From: an uncultured Collinsella sp.
GTDB taxonomy: Bacteria; Actinomycetota; Coriobacteriia; Coriobacteriales; Coriobacteriaceae
Length of the DNA stretch: 29,789 nucleotides
Direction of reading: 5' to 3'
Assembly: GCA_902478935.1 (NCBI GenBank)
Contig: CABSMV010000005.1
Coordinates: 1 to 29,789, forward strand
Of this stretch, positions 5,288 to 13,450 are shown in pieces. Each line of letters starts with the position of its first letter. The stretch's first letter is position 1. The translations under genes and the position numbers were made by a program. A model generated the notes under the pieces. That model was not told where the DNA came from. It ran no database searches and was given only the letters and a program-made list of their open reading frames with translations.

Positions 5288-5983
5288 ATGAACGAGCGCA
5301 TTTTGGTAGTTGATGACGAAAAGGCCATCGCCGACTTGGTTGGTATCTACCTTACAAAAGAGGGCTTTGATGTCCAGATTGCCTATAGCGGGGCCGATGC
5401 GGCCAAGGCAATCTTGGAGCAGGAGTTCGATCTGGCGCTGCTGGATGTCATGCTGCCCGATATCGATGGGTTTGAGCTGCTGCGTACGATCCGTTCCAGC
5501 CATACCTATCCTGTGATCATGCTGACGGCGCGCGATGCCCAGCAAGACAAGATCGAGGGCCTTTCGCTTGGCGCGGACGATTACGTGGTTAAGCCGTTCC
5601 GTCCGCTGGAGCTCATCGCGCGCGTGCACGCTCAGCTTCGCCGCTACACCAGCTACGGTAGCCGTGCACAGGCGGCCGAGTCGCCGACCATTCAGCTCGA
5701 CGGCTTGGAGATCAACCGCGACGCTCGTTCCGTGACGGTGGACGGTGCACCGGTACGCCTCACACCCACCGAGTATTCAATCTTGCTGTATCTGGTCGAG
5801 CATCGCGGCAGCGTGGTGGCCGTGGAGGACCTGTTCCGTGCGGTGTGGAACGAGGATTTTATGCCCGGCTCCAACAATACGGTGATGGTGCACATTCGCC
5901 ACTTGCGCGAAAAGATTGGCGACGACGCACAAAAGCCGCGCTTTATCAAAAACGTCTGGGGCGTCGGCTACATAATCGAATAA
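5288..5983 (+). CDS. VanR-like response regulator (OmpR family)
   Basis: DNA-binding regulator of a two-component system, 231 aa. Residues 1-120 are a receiver domain with acidic pair Asp9-Asp10, phospho-acceptor Asp53 (LLDVMLPD) and the conserved Lys in YVVKPF. Residues about 130-231 are a winged-helix output domain (TPTEYSILLYL, then VMVHIRHLREKIG and the closing WGVGY motif). The ATG is preceded by GAGAGGAG at good spacing. The partner kinase starts 26 bp downstream. The sequence resembles VanR and related envelope-stress regulators, but no vanHAX resistance genes are present, so glycopeptide resistance should not be inferred. It is divergent from dacA, which makes that gene a plausible target. 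Confidence 0.9.
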   Translation: MNERILVVDDEKAIADLVGIYLTKEGFDVQIAYSGADAAKAILEQEFDLALLDVMLPDIDGFELLRTIRSSHTYPVIMLTARDAQQDKIEGLSLGADDYVVKPFRPLELIARVHAQLRRYTSYGSRAQAAESPTIQLDGLEINRDARSVTVDGAPVRLTPTEYSILLYLVEHRGSVVAVEDLFRAVWNEDFMPGSNNTVMVHIRHLREKIGDDAQKPRFIKNVWGVGYIIE

Positions 5984-6009
5984 CGCTTTTCGCTTGTGAG
6001 GATCTTGAT

Positions 6010-7248
6010 ATGACAAAAGACGATAGACAAGCGTTCGAGGTGCCCGATCGACTCTTTGAATACGTGAGGTCGGTCGTCGACAATCGCGCGCTTGCAACGG
6101 TGCTGCTCTTTTTGCTGACCCTGCTGCTGATTGGCATTGATAACATCGCTGGAATCTTGGCGGTGCTGCTTGTCGGCTTTTTGCTGATCGATCGATTTGA
6201 GATCGTGCGCCGCTGCATGGTGATTGGCGGCGCCGCGTGGGCCATGACGTTGGCGATTGGCGCCATGGCGCTCGGCGGCATCGAAGGCCCGGTGCTGTTC
6301 GATGCCGGCTTTGTATTCAACATGCTTGGCTTTGTGCTGGCGCTTGCCGCGTGCGTGCTGTTCTTGTGTGGCCGCGCCCTGTACTACCAGGGCTACGAAC
6401 AGGGCGAGCAGCATGCCGATTGTGTGCTGGCCGCTCGTATTCAAGATCGCCTGATCGATCACCCCGACACCTGGGACAACATCGACGGCGACTTCTTGGA
6501 GGTCGAGGGCGCCCTTAACCGCGTGCGTGACCGTGAGCGCAAGGTGCAGCAAGCTCTGCGTGACGAGTCGCATCGCAAGGACGATCTGGTCACGTACTTG
6601 GCACATGACCTACGCACCCCGCTTGCCAGTGTGGTGGGCTATCTTTCGCTGCTGCAAGAGGCTCCCGAGCTGCCGGTTGAGCAACGTGCGCACTTTACGG
6701 GCGTGGCTCTCGACAAGGCGCACCGGCTCGATGCGCTCATCGAAGAGTTCTTCGATATCACGCGCTTTGACTTCCACGATCTCGTGCTCACGCGTGGCTA
6801 TGTTGATCTGGGGTTGCTGCTGGCTCAGGTGGCTGACGAGTTCTATCCCATCCTCAACGAGCAGCATAAGGAAGTCCAAGTTGATATTGGCGAGGACCTG
6901 ACGGTGCTCGTGGATGGCGACAAGATGGCCCGCGTGTTTAACAACATCATGAAAAACGCCGTCGCCTATAGCCATGAGGGCTCGACTATCACGATTGAGG
7001 CCGGGCGCCAAGACGATGGCGGCGTGCGCGTGCGCTTTATCAATCAGGGCGATCCTATCCCTGCGGCTAAGCTCAAGGTGATCTTTGAGAAGTTCTATCG
7101 CCTGGATGCGGCGCGTGCGACCAATCGCGGTGGTGCCGGTCTGGGCCTTGCTATTGCCAAGGAGATCATCGCGGCACACGGCGGTACCGTTGCATGTGAA
7201 TCGACGCCCGAACGCACGATATTCACCATCGAGCTGCCCGCCGTATAG
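6010..7248 (+). CDS. VanS-like sensor histidine kinase
   Basis: Membrane kinase of 412 aa, partner of the preceding regulator. The start is the ATG with GTGAGGA 7 nt upstream; an in-frame start further up (5845) lies inside the regulator gene and is unlikely. Residues about 25-125 contain four hydrophobic segments with very short loops, so there is no large extracellular sensor domain. A linker then leads to the HisKA domain with H-box LAHDLRTPLASVVGY. The ATPase domain has N-box NNIMKNAVAYS and G2 box GGAGLGLAIAKE. The G1 region reads FINQGDPIP instead of the usual DxGxG pattern; similar G1 forms occur in VanS-type kinases. The signal could be sensed within the membrane, as proposed for intramembrane-sensing kinases (inference). 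Confidence 0.9.
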   Translation: MTKDDRQAFEVPDRLFEYVRSVVDNRALATVLLFLLTLLLIGIDNIAGILAVLLVGFLLIDRFEIVRRCMVIGGAAWAMTLAIGAMALGGIEGPVLFDAGFVFNMLGFVLALAACVLFLCGRALYYQGYEQGEQHADCVLAARIQDRLIDHPDTWDNIDGDFLEVEGALNRVRDRERKVQQALRDESHRKDDLVTYLAHDLRTPLASVVGYLSLLQEAPELPVEQRAHFTGVALDKAHRLDALIEEFFDITRFDFHDLVLTRGYVDLGLLLAQVADEFYPILNEQHKEVQVDIGEDLTVLVDGDKMARVFNNIMKNAVAYSHEGSTITIEAGRQDDGGVRVRFINQGDPIPAAKLKVIFEKFYRLDAARATNRGGAGLGLAIAKEIIAAHGGTVACESTPERTIFTIELPAV

Positions 7249-7351
7249 CCAGCGTGCCCTTACAAACACTTGACAATGCGCTCACGTGCATATGAGCCGC
7301 GATTTCTACTATCGATACTGCTGAATTGATATCGATGTGGAGGTATGCGGT

Positions 7352-8227
<876 letters not shown>

Positions 8228-8291
8228 TACCATCTAGTATAGGCACCTTTAGGGTTAAGATGCGGTCATGTCGGCCGCAAAGGGGTTCAAC

Positions 8292-9020
8292 ATGATCTAT
8301 TACGTCGAGGACGATGACAACATCAGGGATTTGACGGTCTATGCACTGCGCAAGCAGGGGATTGAGGCCGAAGGCTTTTCGTGCGACGGTGAGTTTAAGG
8401 CTGCCGTGGCGCGACGGGTACCCGATGCCGTCCTGCTCGACATCATGCTGCCCGATACCGATGGCTTGGCGATTATGCGTCGACTGCGTGCCGATCGCCT
8501 GACGGCGACGGTGCCCATTATGATGCTTACCGCCAAGGATACCGAGCTCGACAAGGTGATGGCGCTCGATGGCGGTGCCGACGATTACCTGACTAAGCCG
8601 TTTTCGCTCATGGAGCTTGCGAGCCGCTGCCGCGCACTGCTGCGTCGCGGCGGCATGGTCAAGCAGGCGAGCGATGTGCTCAGCGTGGGCGACATCGTGC
8701 TCTCGCCCAGCCATCGCGAGGTGACCGTTGCCGGCGAGCCGCTTAAGCTCACCCTGCGCGAGTTCGACCTGCTCGAGTACCTCATGCGCAAGCCCGGCGT
8801 GGTTTTTACCCGCGAGTCGTTGCTGCAGAGCGTGTGGGGCTGGGACTTCGACGGCGGTTCGCGCACCGTTGACGTGCACGTGCAGACGCTTCGCCAAAAA
8901 CTGGGCGAGCATGCCGGCGCCATCGAGACCGTGCGCGGCGTGGGCTACCGCTTGGCCGAGCCTTCTGCCGGTGATGGTGCCGAAGGTGACGACACCGCGG
9001 CCACCGCATCGGAGGAGTAA
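8292..9020 (+). CDS. PhoB-like response regulator (OmpR family)
   Basis: Probable phosphate-responsive transcription factor, 242 aa. I chose the ATG at 8292, which has AAAGGGG 6 nt upstream and gives the normal receiver start MIYYVEDDDNIRDL. An ATG at 8268 would add eight residues with a weaker site. The receiver domain has the acidic cluster EDDD, phospho-acceptor Asp in LLDIMLPD and Lys in YLTKPFS. The winged-helix domain has LREFDLLEYL and the closing RGVGYRL. A 15-20-residue acidic, Ala/Thr-rich tail (GDGAEGDDTAATASEE) lies beyond the usual end. The kinase gene starts 3 nt after the stop, and its Shine-Dalgarno lies inside this gene. The PhoB assignment rests on the adjacent pstB and PhoR-like kinase. 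Confidence 0.88.
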   Translation: MIYYVEDDDNIRDLTVYALRKQGIEAEGFSCDGEFKAAVARRVPDAVLLDIMLPDTDGLAIMRRLRADRLTATVPIMMLTAKDTELDKVMALDGGADDYLTKPFSLMELASRCRALLRRGGMVKQASDVLSVGDIVLSPSHREVTVAGEPLKLTLREFDLLEYLMRKPGVVFTRESLLQSVWGWDFDGGSRTVDVHVQTLRQKLGEHAGAIETVRGVGYRLAEPSAGDGAEGDDTAATASEE

Positions 9021-9023
9021 CCC

Positions 9024-10448
9024 GTGGTCTTCGCCCCCCAGGGAAAACATACGCTGTCGCACCGCGTTTTTGTGACGATCTTTGTCTGCGCCATGGCGGT
9101 TATCGTGGCGTTTACGGTGCTGGGTGCGTTCTTTGTGCAAAACACCTTGGCGGATGCCACGAGTGCCAATCTGGCGCAGGAAACCGAGCTCATTGCTGCC
9201 GCCCTCGACGAGCAGCAGGAGCCCATCCCGTTCTTGCGTAGCCTTGATCGCGAGGACTTGCGCATCACGCTGATTAACAAGGATGGATCGGTTGCCTACG
9301 ACAACGAGGCGTCGCCTTCCACACTGCCCAACCATGGCGATCGCCCCGAGGTCATCGAGGCCTTTGAGAATGGTTCGGGTTCCGCGGAGCGCGCAAGCTC
9401 TACGCTCGACGAGATTATGCTGTATCGCGCCGTCGCCCTTGATAACGGCCAGGTTGTCCGCTTGGCGCAGGCCCAGCCTGGCGTTGCGGCGATTTTGCTG
9501 TCGATGGTGGCGCCGATGCTGCTTATCGCAGCAGCGGGTGCGGTGCTCTCGTTTTTTATGGCGCGCCGCGAGTCCCGTGCCATCATCGCTCCGTTGCAAG
9601 AGGTGGATTTGGACCACCCACGCCGTAGCTATGAGCACGCCTATGCCGAGATGGTCCCCATGCTTGAGCGTATCGAGTCGCAGCGCCAGGAACTCAAGCG
9701 CCAAATGGCGGTGCTAGCGGACAACGACCGTATGCGCCGCGAGTTCACGGCGAATATCACCCATGAGCTCAAGACTCCGCTTACGGCGATTTCGGGCTAT
9801 GCCGAGCTCATCGCAAACGGCATGGTCGAGGGCGAGGACGACCTGCGCAACTTTGGCGGTCGCATCTATCGTGAGGCGGGCCGTTTGGCGGCGCTTGTCA
9901 ACGACATCCTTACGCTGTCTAACTTGGACGAGGCCGAGCGTGCAACTGAGGGCGAGGCGGTGCCCATTGGGTCCACGGGGCCTATTGAGCTCTCGCGTGC
10001 CATCTACGCGGTTGAGCAGCGTCTTGAACAGGTCGCCCGTCAGGCGAATGTGACGATCAGTCATGAGACCAAGCCTGTGGTCATCGAAGGCGTGTCGCGC
10101 TTGATCGACGAGCTCATCTATAATCTGGCAAGCAACGCCATCCGCTACAATCGACCCGGCGGTACGGTTACGCTGCAGTGCGGCACCAACGACGAAGGCC
10201 ATCCGTTCCTCGCGGTCGCCGACACGGGAATCGGTATCGCGCCTGAAGAACAGGGCAAGGTATTTGAGCGGTTCTATCGCGTGGACAAGAGTAGGTCCAA
10301 GGCGCGCGGCGGAACCGGTCTGGGGCTTGCCATTGTCAAGCACGCGGCCCTGTATCATCACGCCACGCTCGATCTGTCGAGCGAGTTGGGCGTGGGAACC
10401 ACCATTACGGTGACGTTTCCCATACAGCAGGACGAGCCATTCGCATAG
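9024..10448 (+). CDS. PhoR-like sensor histidine kinase
   Basis: Membrane-bound kinase of 474 aa, partner of the preceding regulator. The GTG start has GGAGGAG 6 nt upstream. The first transmembrane segment lies at about 14-38. An extracytoplasmic region of about 110 residues follows, then a second membrane segment at about 155-177. A linker leads to the HisKA domain with H-box NITHELKTPLTAISGY. The ATPase domain has N-box NLASNAIRYN, G1 ADTGIGIAPEEQ, F-box VFERFYRVDKSRS and G2 GGTGLGLAIVKH, all intact. The architecture fits PhoR/ResE-type kinases. With PstB upstream, phosphate limitation is the most likely signal (inference). Confidence 0.9.
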   Translation: MVFAPQGKHTLSHRVFVTIFVCAMAVIVAFTVLGAFFVQNTLADATSANLAQETELIAAALDEQQEPIPFLRSLDREDLRITLINKDGSVAYDNEASPSTLPNHGDRPEVIEAFENGSGSAERASSTLDEIMLYRAVALDNGQVVRLAQAQPGVAAILLSMVAPMLLIAAAGAVLSFFMARRESRAIIAPLQEVDLDHPRRSYEHAYAEMVPMLERIESQRQELKRQMAVLADNDRMRREFTANITHELKTPLTAISGYAELIANGMVEGEDDLRNFGGRIYREAGRLAALVNDILTLSNLDEAERATEGEAVPIGSTGPIELSRAIYAVEQRLEQVARQANVTISHETKPVVIEGVSRLIDELIYNLASNAIRYNRPGGTVTLQCGTNDEGHPFLAVADTGIGIAPEEQGKVFERFYRVDKSRSKARGGTGLGLAIVKHAALYHHATLDLSSELGVGTTITVTFPIQQDEPFA

Positions 10449-10473
10449 CGATACAACATAGGTATTGATGTAG

Positions 10474-10502
10474 ACGCCGCATTTGACTTTCGGGTGCGGC
10501 GT
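10474..10502 (+). terminator. Hairpin ending the pstB-phoBR unit
   Basis: ACGCCGCA (10474-10481) pairs with TGCGGCGT (10495-10502) around a 13-nt loop. The following tail is only moderately T-rich (TGTTGTGCAATTTT), so termination may be partial. Confidence 0.55.
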
Positions 10503-10567
10503 TGTTGTGCAATTTTACGATTGCTTCCGACATTTTTACAGGAGAGCCTGTTTCTTATGTATAGAGT

Positions 10568-10596
10568 TTGGTCTCGGTAAAAAGATGCGATAACAT
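10568..10596 (+). promoter_or_regulatory. Candidate promoter of the polysaccharide control operon
   Basis: TTGGTC at 10568-10573 and TAACAT at 10591-10596 are separated by 17 bp. The expected leader is about 40 nt. Weak matches to consensus; judged by position between a terminator and the first gene. Confidence 0.4.
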
Positions 10597-10643
10597 ACGG
10601 ACAGTTTTGTCAATCCGAACTGGGGAAATGAAAGGCAAGCTGC

Positions 10644-11300
10644 ATGACCCTTCTCGAACTGTTCCAGCTGCTGAAGAAGCACCTCAAGCTGGTCATCACC
10701 CTTCCGGTGGTCTGCGCGATCGCCATGGGCATCGTGTCCTTCGCCGCGATGGACAACACCTATACCGCGACGACGAGCATGTACATTCTCGCCAAGACCG
10801 ACGATAGCGGCCAGATGAGCTACAACGATCTCTCGGCGAGCCAGATGCTTTCCAACGATATCGCCACGCTGCTGGATAGCGATAGCGTTAAGAGCGGCGC
10901 CGCCAAGGAACTGGGCCTCACCGATCTGGATGACTACAAGGTGTCTGTTTCCTCCGAGACCACCACGCGTGTCATTACGCTTTCGGTTACCGGCACCGAT
11001 GCCAAGGAGACGGCTGAGGTCGCAAAGGCCATAGCTAGCTCGGTGAGTACGGTCGCTCAGAACGTCGGCGCTGCCCAGAGCATCAACGTTATCGACGAGG
11101 CTAAGACCCCCGAAGCCCCCAGCGGCCCCAAGCGCACGCTGTATATTGCCGTCGCGTTCCTCGCCGGTATCTTTATCGCAGTCGCCTATGTCGTTTTGGC
11201 AGACATGCTCAATACCCGCATCCGCGGTGCCGAAGAGGCGGAAGAGCTCCTGGGCATTCCCGTTGTTGGCCGAATTCCGGCTATGAAAGGTGGTAAATAG
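10644..11300 (+). CDS. Wzz/CapA-type chain-length determinant (BY-kinase membrane adaptor)
   Basis: Membrane protein of 218 aa that in related systems sets polysaccharide chain length and activates the neighbouring tyrosine kinase. It has two transmembrane segments (about 17-38 and 163-187) flanking an extracytoplasmic domain, the Wzz topology. The cytoplasmic tail (RGAEEAEELLGIPVVGRIPAMKGGK) is the part that contacts the kinase in Gram-positive CapA/YveK/CpsC systems. The ATG has AAAGG about 8 nt upstream. The stop is 2 nt before the next gene. The CapAB/CpsCD split form seen here differs from the fused Wzc of proteobacteria. Paired genes and topology make the family call firm; the polymer is unknown. 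Confidence 0.85.
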   Translation: MTLLELFQLLKKHLKLVITLPVVCAIAMGIVSFAAMDNTYTATTSMYILAKTDDSGQMSYNDLSASQMLSNDIATLLDSDSVKSGAAKELGLTDLDDYKVSVSSETTTRVITLSVTGTDAKETAEVAKAIASSVSTVAQNVGAAQSINVIDEAKTPEAPSGPKRTLYIAVAFLAGIFIAVAYVVLADMLNTRIRGAEEAEELLGIPVVGRIPAMKGGK

Positions 11301-11302
11301 GC

Positions 11303-12040
11303 ATGGCTAAGGCAAAGAACACCGATAAGCTCGTTGTACAGAATGCCGCCAAGACCCTTCTGGCCAACATCCGCTTTGCGAGCGTGGACGACCCCATTCG
11401 CACCATTACCGTCACGTCCTCGATTCCCAACGAGGGCAAGTCTACGGTTTCCATCAACCTTGCCCAGGCTATCGCCACGAGCGGCAAGTCCGTGCTCCTG
11501 GTCGAGGCCGATATGCGCCGCAGGTCCCTTTCCGATATGCTCGGCGTTCGTTCGCGCGGCGGACTCTATGCGGTCCTTTCCGAGCAGATCTCCATTGACC
11601 AGGCGATTGTCGAGACGGGTCAGAAGAACTTCTACTTCCTCGATGCCGAGCCGCATATTCCCAATCCTGCCGACATCATCGTCTCTCACCGCTTTGCCAA
11701 GCTGGTAAAGGCACTGTCCGCCAAGTTCCAGTACGTCATCTTTGATGCTCCCCCGGTCGGCACCTTCATCGATGCTGCCGAGATCGCAAGTCTGACCGAC
11801 GGTGCGCTTTTTGTCGTGCGTGAGGATTTCACCAAGCGCGAGGAGGCGCTCAACGCTATCGGCCAGCTTAAGAAGTCCGAGAAGGTCAAGCTCATCGGTA
11901 CCGTCATGAATTACTGTGAGACCGAGACCAGCGAGTACTACTATTCTTACTACACCAAGGACGGTAAGAAGGTTAAGAAGGGCTCCGACGATCAGGGGAC
12001 TTCCAAAAAGGGCATCTTCACCAACCGAGCAAACGTTTAG
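11303..12040 (+). CDS. Bacterial tyrosine kinase (BY-kinase, CapB/CpsD/YwqD type)
   Basis: Cytoplasmic autophosphorylating tyrosine kinase of 245 aa that acts with the preceding membrane adaptor. Walker A is SSIPNEGKST (residues 39-48), Walker A' is LLVEADMRR and Walker B is VIFDAPP, the P-loop set that distinguishes BY-kinases from eukaryotic-type kinases. The C-terminal tail holds a tyrosine cluster, SEYYYSYYTKDGK, the usual site of autophosphorylation. A basic stretch (KKVKKG) follows. The helix near the N terminus (NAAKTLLANIRFAS) fits the conserved oligomerisation region. It is translationally close to its neighbours (2 nt gap upstream, 17 nt downstream). Confidence 0.9.
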   Translation: MAKAKNTDKLVVQNAAKTLLANIRFASVDDPIRTITVTSSIPNEGKSTVSINLAQAIATSGKSVLLVEADMRRRSLSDMLGVRSRGGLYAVLSEQISIDQAIVETGQKNFYFLDAEPHIPNPADIIVSHRFAKLVKALSAKFQYVIFDAPPVGTFIDAAEIASLTDGALFVVREDFTKREEALNAIGQLKKSEKVKLIGTVMNYCETETSEYYYSYYTKDGKKVKKGSDDQGTSKKGIFTNRANV

Positions 12041-12057
12041 TTGATTAAGGCTGACCT

Positions 12058-12708
12058 ATGCGTGACATTCATTGCCATATCTTGCCGGGTGTAGACGACG
12101 GCGCCGCCGATCTCGATGAGAGCTTGGCGATGCTCGAGGCTGCCAAGCGGGCCGGTGTAACCAGAATCGTTTGCACTCCTCACTGCCGTGATCCCTATTT
12201 TGACTACGACAAGATGTGGGATGCCTTTGAGCTGCTGCGTGATAACGCTGACGGTTTTCCGCTCCAGATGGGCTTTGAGGTCAACCATCGAAAGCTCGTT
12301 GAGCTTGGTATCGATGCCGCGGAGCACTTGCATTTCGATGGGACCAACGAGTTTCTGCTCGAGCTTTCGACGCATGCCGATGCGTATGCGTTTAGAGAGT
12401 ACGAGAACACGATTTACGATTTGCAGTGTCGTGGCTACCAGGTGATCATCGCTCATCCTGAGCGCTATCGTGCGGTTCAAAAGGATGTAAGCGTGGCGGA
12501 GCGCCTGGTCGATATGGGCTGCAAGCTGCAGGCTTCGGCGGACTTTATTGCCGGCGGTCGCTTTGGTCGCGAGAAAAAGCCGGCACAGCGCCTGTTCGAT
12601 CAGAACCTGTACAGCTTCATCGCGAGCGATGCCCATAACGTGGGTCATTACGACTGCCTGGCGAAGGCTCGCGCGAAGTTTAGCGTACGCGGAGCTCATT
12701 TTCGCTAA
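12058..12708 (+). CDS. PHP-type protein-tyrosine phosphatase (CpsB/CapC/YwqE family)
   Basis: Metal-dependent phosphatase of 216 aa that dephosphorylates the tyrosine cluster of the BY-kinase. The PHP metal-binding motifs are intact: DIHCHILPGVDDG at the N terminus, TPHCRD near residue 40, AHPERY near 137 and SDAHN near 185. The length is slightly short of the usual 240-260 aa. It completes the adaptor-kinase-phosphatase triad in one operon. No glycosyltransferase, flippase or polymerase gene follows, so the triad is separated from the enzymes it would control. Confidence 0.9.
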   Translation: MRDIHCHILPGVDDGAADLDESLAMLEAAKRAGVTRIVCTPHCRDPYFDYDKMWDAFELLRDNADGFPLQMGFEVNHRKLVELGIDAAEHLHFDGTNEFLLELSTHADAYAFREYENTIYDLQCRGYQVIIAHPERYRAVQKDVSVAERLVDMGCKLQASADFIAGGRFGREKKPAQRLFDQNLYSFIASDAHNVGHYDCLAKARAKFSVRGAHFR

Positions 12709-12747
12709 AATCTGTCCCTAACGTTCGCATTGAATGAAGGGGCAGCC

Positions 12748-13248
12748 ATGGATATTCAACTTAAGACGGGATGCTTTGATGACGCGGCGTTGGTGCGCCG
12801 CGTCGTTTTTATGGACGAGCAGGGCTACGAGAATGAGTTCGACGCTATCGACGAGGATCCGAACTGCATTCATGTGACGCTCTATGTAGACGACGAGCTT
12901 GCCGGTTGCTCGCGCGTGTTTCCCGAAGAGCTTGAGCGCGTGGCTGACGCAGAGGCCCCTGTGTTGCCGGCATGCGACATGGACGAAGACGTTGCGGCGG
13001 GGGAGACCTACATTATGGGGCGCGTCGCCGTGCTGCCGGCTATGCGTCGTCGCGGTCTGGCAAGCAAGATTGTCGAAGCCAGCGAAGCTGCTGCGTGCGA
13101 TGCCGGCGCTAAGCTTATTAAGCTGCATGCGCAGGAATACGTGCTGCCGCTCTATGCAAAGGCGGGCTACACGCAAATTGCCCCGGTAGATTACGAAGAC
13201 GAGGGCCAACCCCATGTCTGGATGGCCAAGCGCGTAGATGGCAGATAG
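12748..13248 (+). CDS. GNAT-family N-acetyltransferase (ElaA-like)
   Basis: Acetyl-CoA-dependent acyltransferase of 166 aa. The ATG has GAAGGGG 5 nt upstream; an in-frame TTG at 12730 is less likely. The acetyl-CoA binding motif is RVAVLPAMRRRGLASKIVEAS, with the preceding beta strand ETYIMG. The following HAQEYVLPLYAKAGY matches the later GNAT strand-helix pair and the pattern of ElaA-like proteins. The substrate cannot be told. It lies 40 bp after the phosphatase gene on the same strand and may be read through from that operon. Confidence 0.8.
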   Translation: MDIQLKTGCFDDAALVRRVVFMDEQGYENEFDAIDEDPNCIHVTLYVDDELAGCSRVFPEELERVADAEAPVLPACDMDEDVAAGETYIMGRVAVLPAMRRRGLASKIVEASEAAACDAGAKLIKLHAQEYVLPLYAKAGYTQIAPVDYEDEGQPHVWMAKRVDGR

Positions 13249-13251
13249 GGA

Positions 13252-13291
13252 CGTTCCTTTTCTGCCGGCAGTTGGGGACACTCCTTGGTAA
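13252..13291. repeat. REP-like GGGAC repeat with central palindrome
   Basis: GGGACGTTCC is followed by the 10-bp palindrome CTGCCGGCAG and then GGGGACACTCC. The GGGGAC core recurs in the palindromes at 15710-15765 and 25056-25117. The elements look like short interspersed palindromic repeats; no transposase is in the window. Confidence 0.4.
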
Positions 13292-13358
13292 TTGGCGCAT
13301 CGGAGCGCTTAGACATACAGTTTTTCGATTCCGTATGTATATATGCGCGCTAATGGGT

Positions 13359-13364
13359 TATAAA
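13359..13364 (+). promoter_or_regulatory. Candidate -10 box of htpG
   Basis: TATAAA, about 87 bp before the htpG start. The -35 region (around TGTATA, 13336-13341) is a poor match. I see no CIRCE or HAIR heat-shock operator. Confidence 0.35.
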
Positions 13365-13395
13365 ATCTAAGTCTGAACATAGCAGGTCTGCGATG

Positions 13396-13420
13396 CGGCT
13401 CGGGCGACCGGGCCGTTTTT
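13396..13420 (+). terminator. Terminator-like hairpin in the htpG leader
   Basis: CGGCTCGG (13396-13403) pairs with CCGGGCCG (13408-13415; one T-G wobble) around a GCGA loop, followed directly by TTTTT. It has full intrinsic-terminator form but lies only 31 bp before the htpG start, too close for a promoter in between. It either ends the upstream operon or attenuates htpG. Confidence 0.6.
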
Positions 13421-13450
13421 GCGGGCGGGGGTAGCGCGAAAGGACTGCAC

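Noticed and set aside
5288..7248. A glycopeptide-resistance locus
   Set aside because: Only the regulator/kinase pair is VanRS-like; no vanH, vanA/B or vanX genes are present and such pairs are common outside resistance clusters.
10568..10807. A 79-codon open frame overlapping the Wzz-like gene
   Set aside because: It is out of frame with the clear Wzz-like protein and its start overlaps the promoter candidate.
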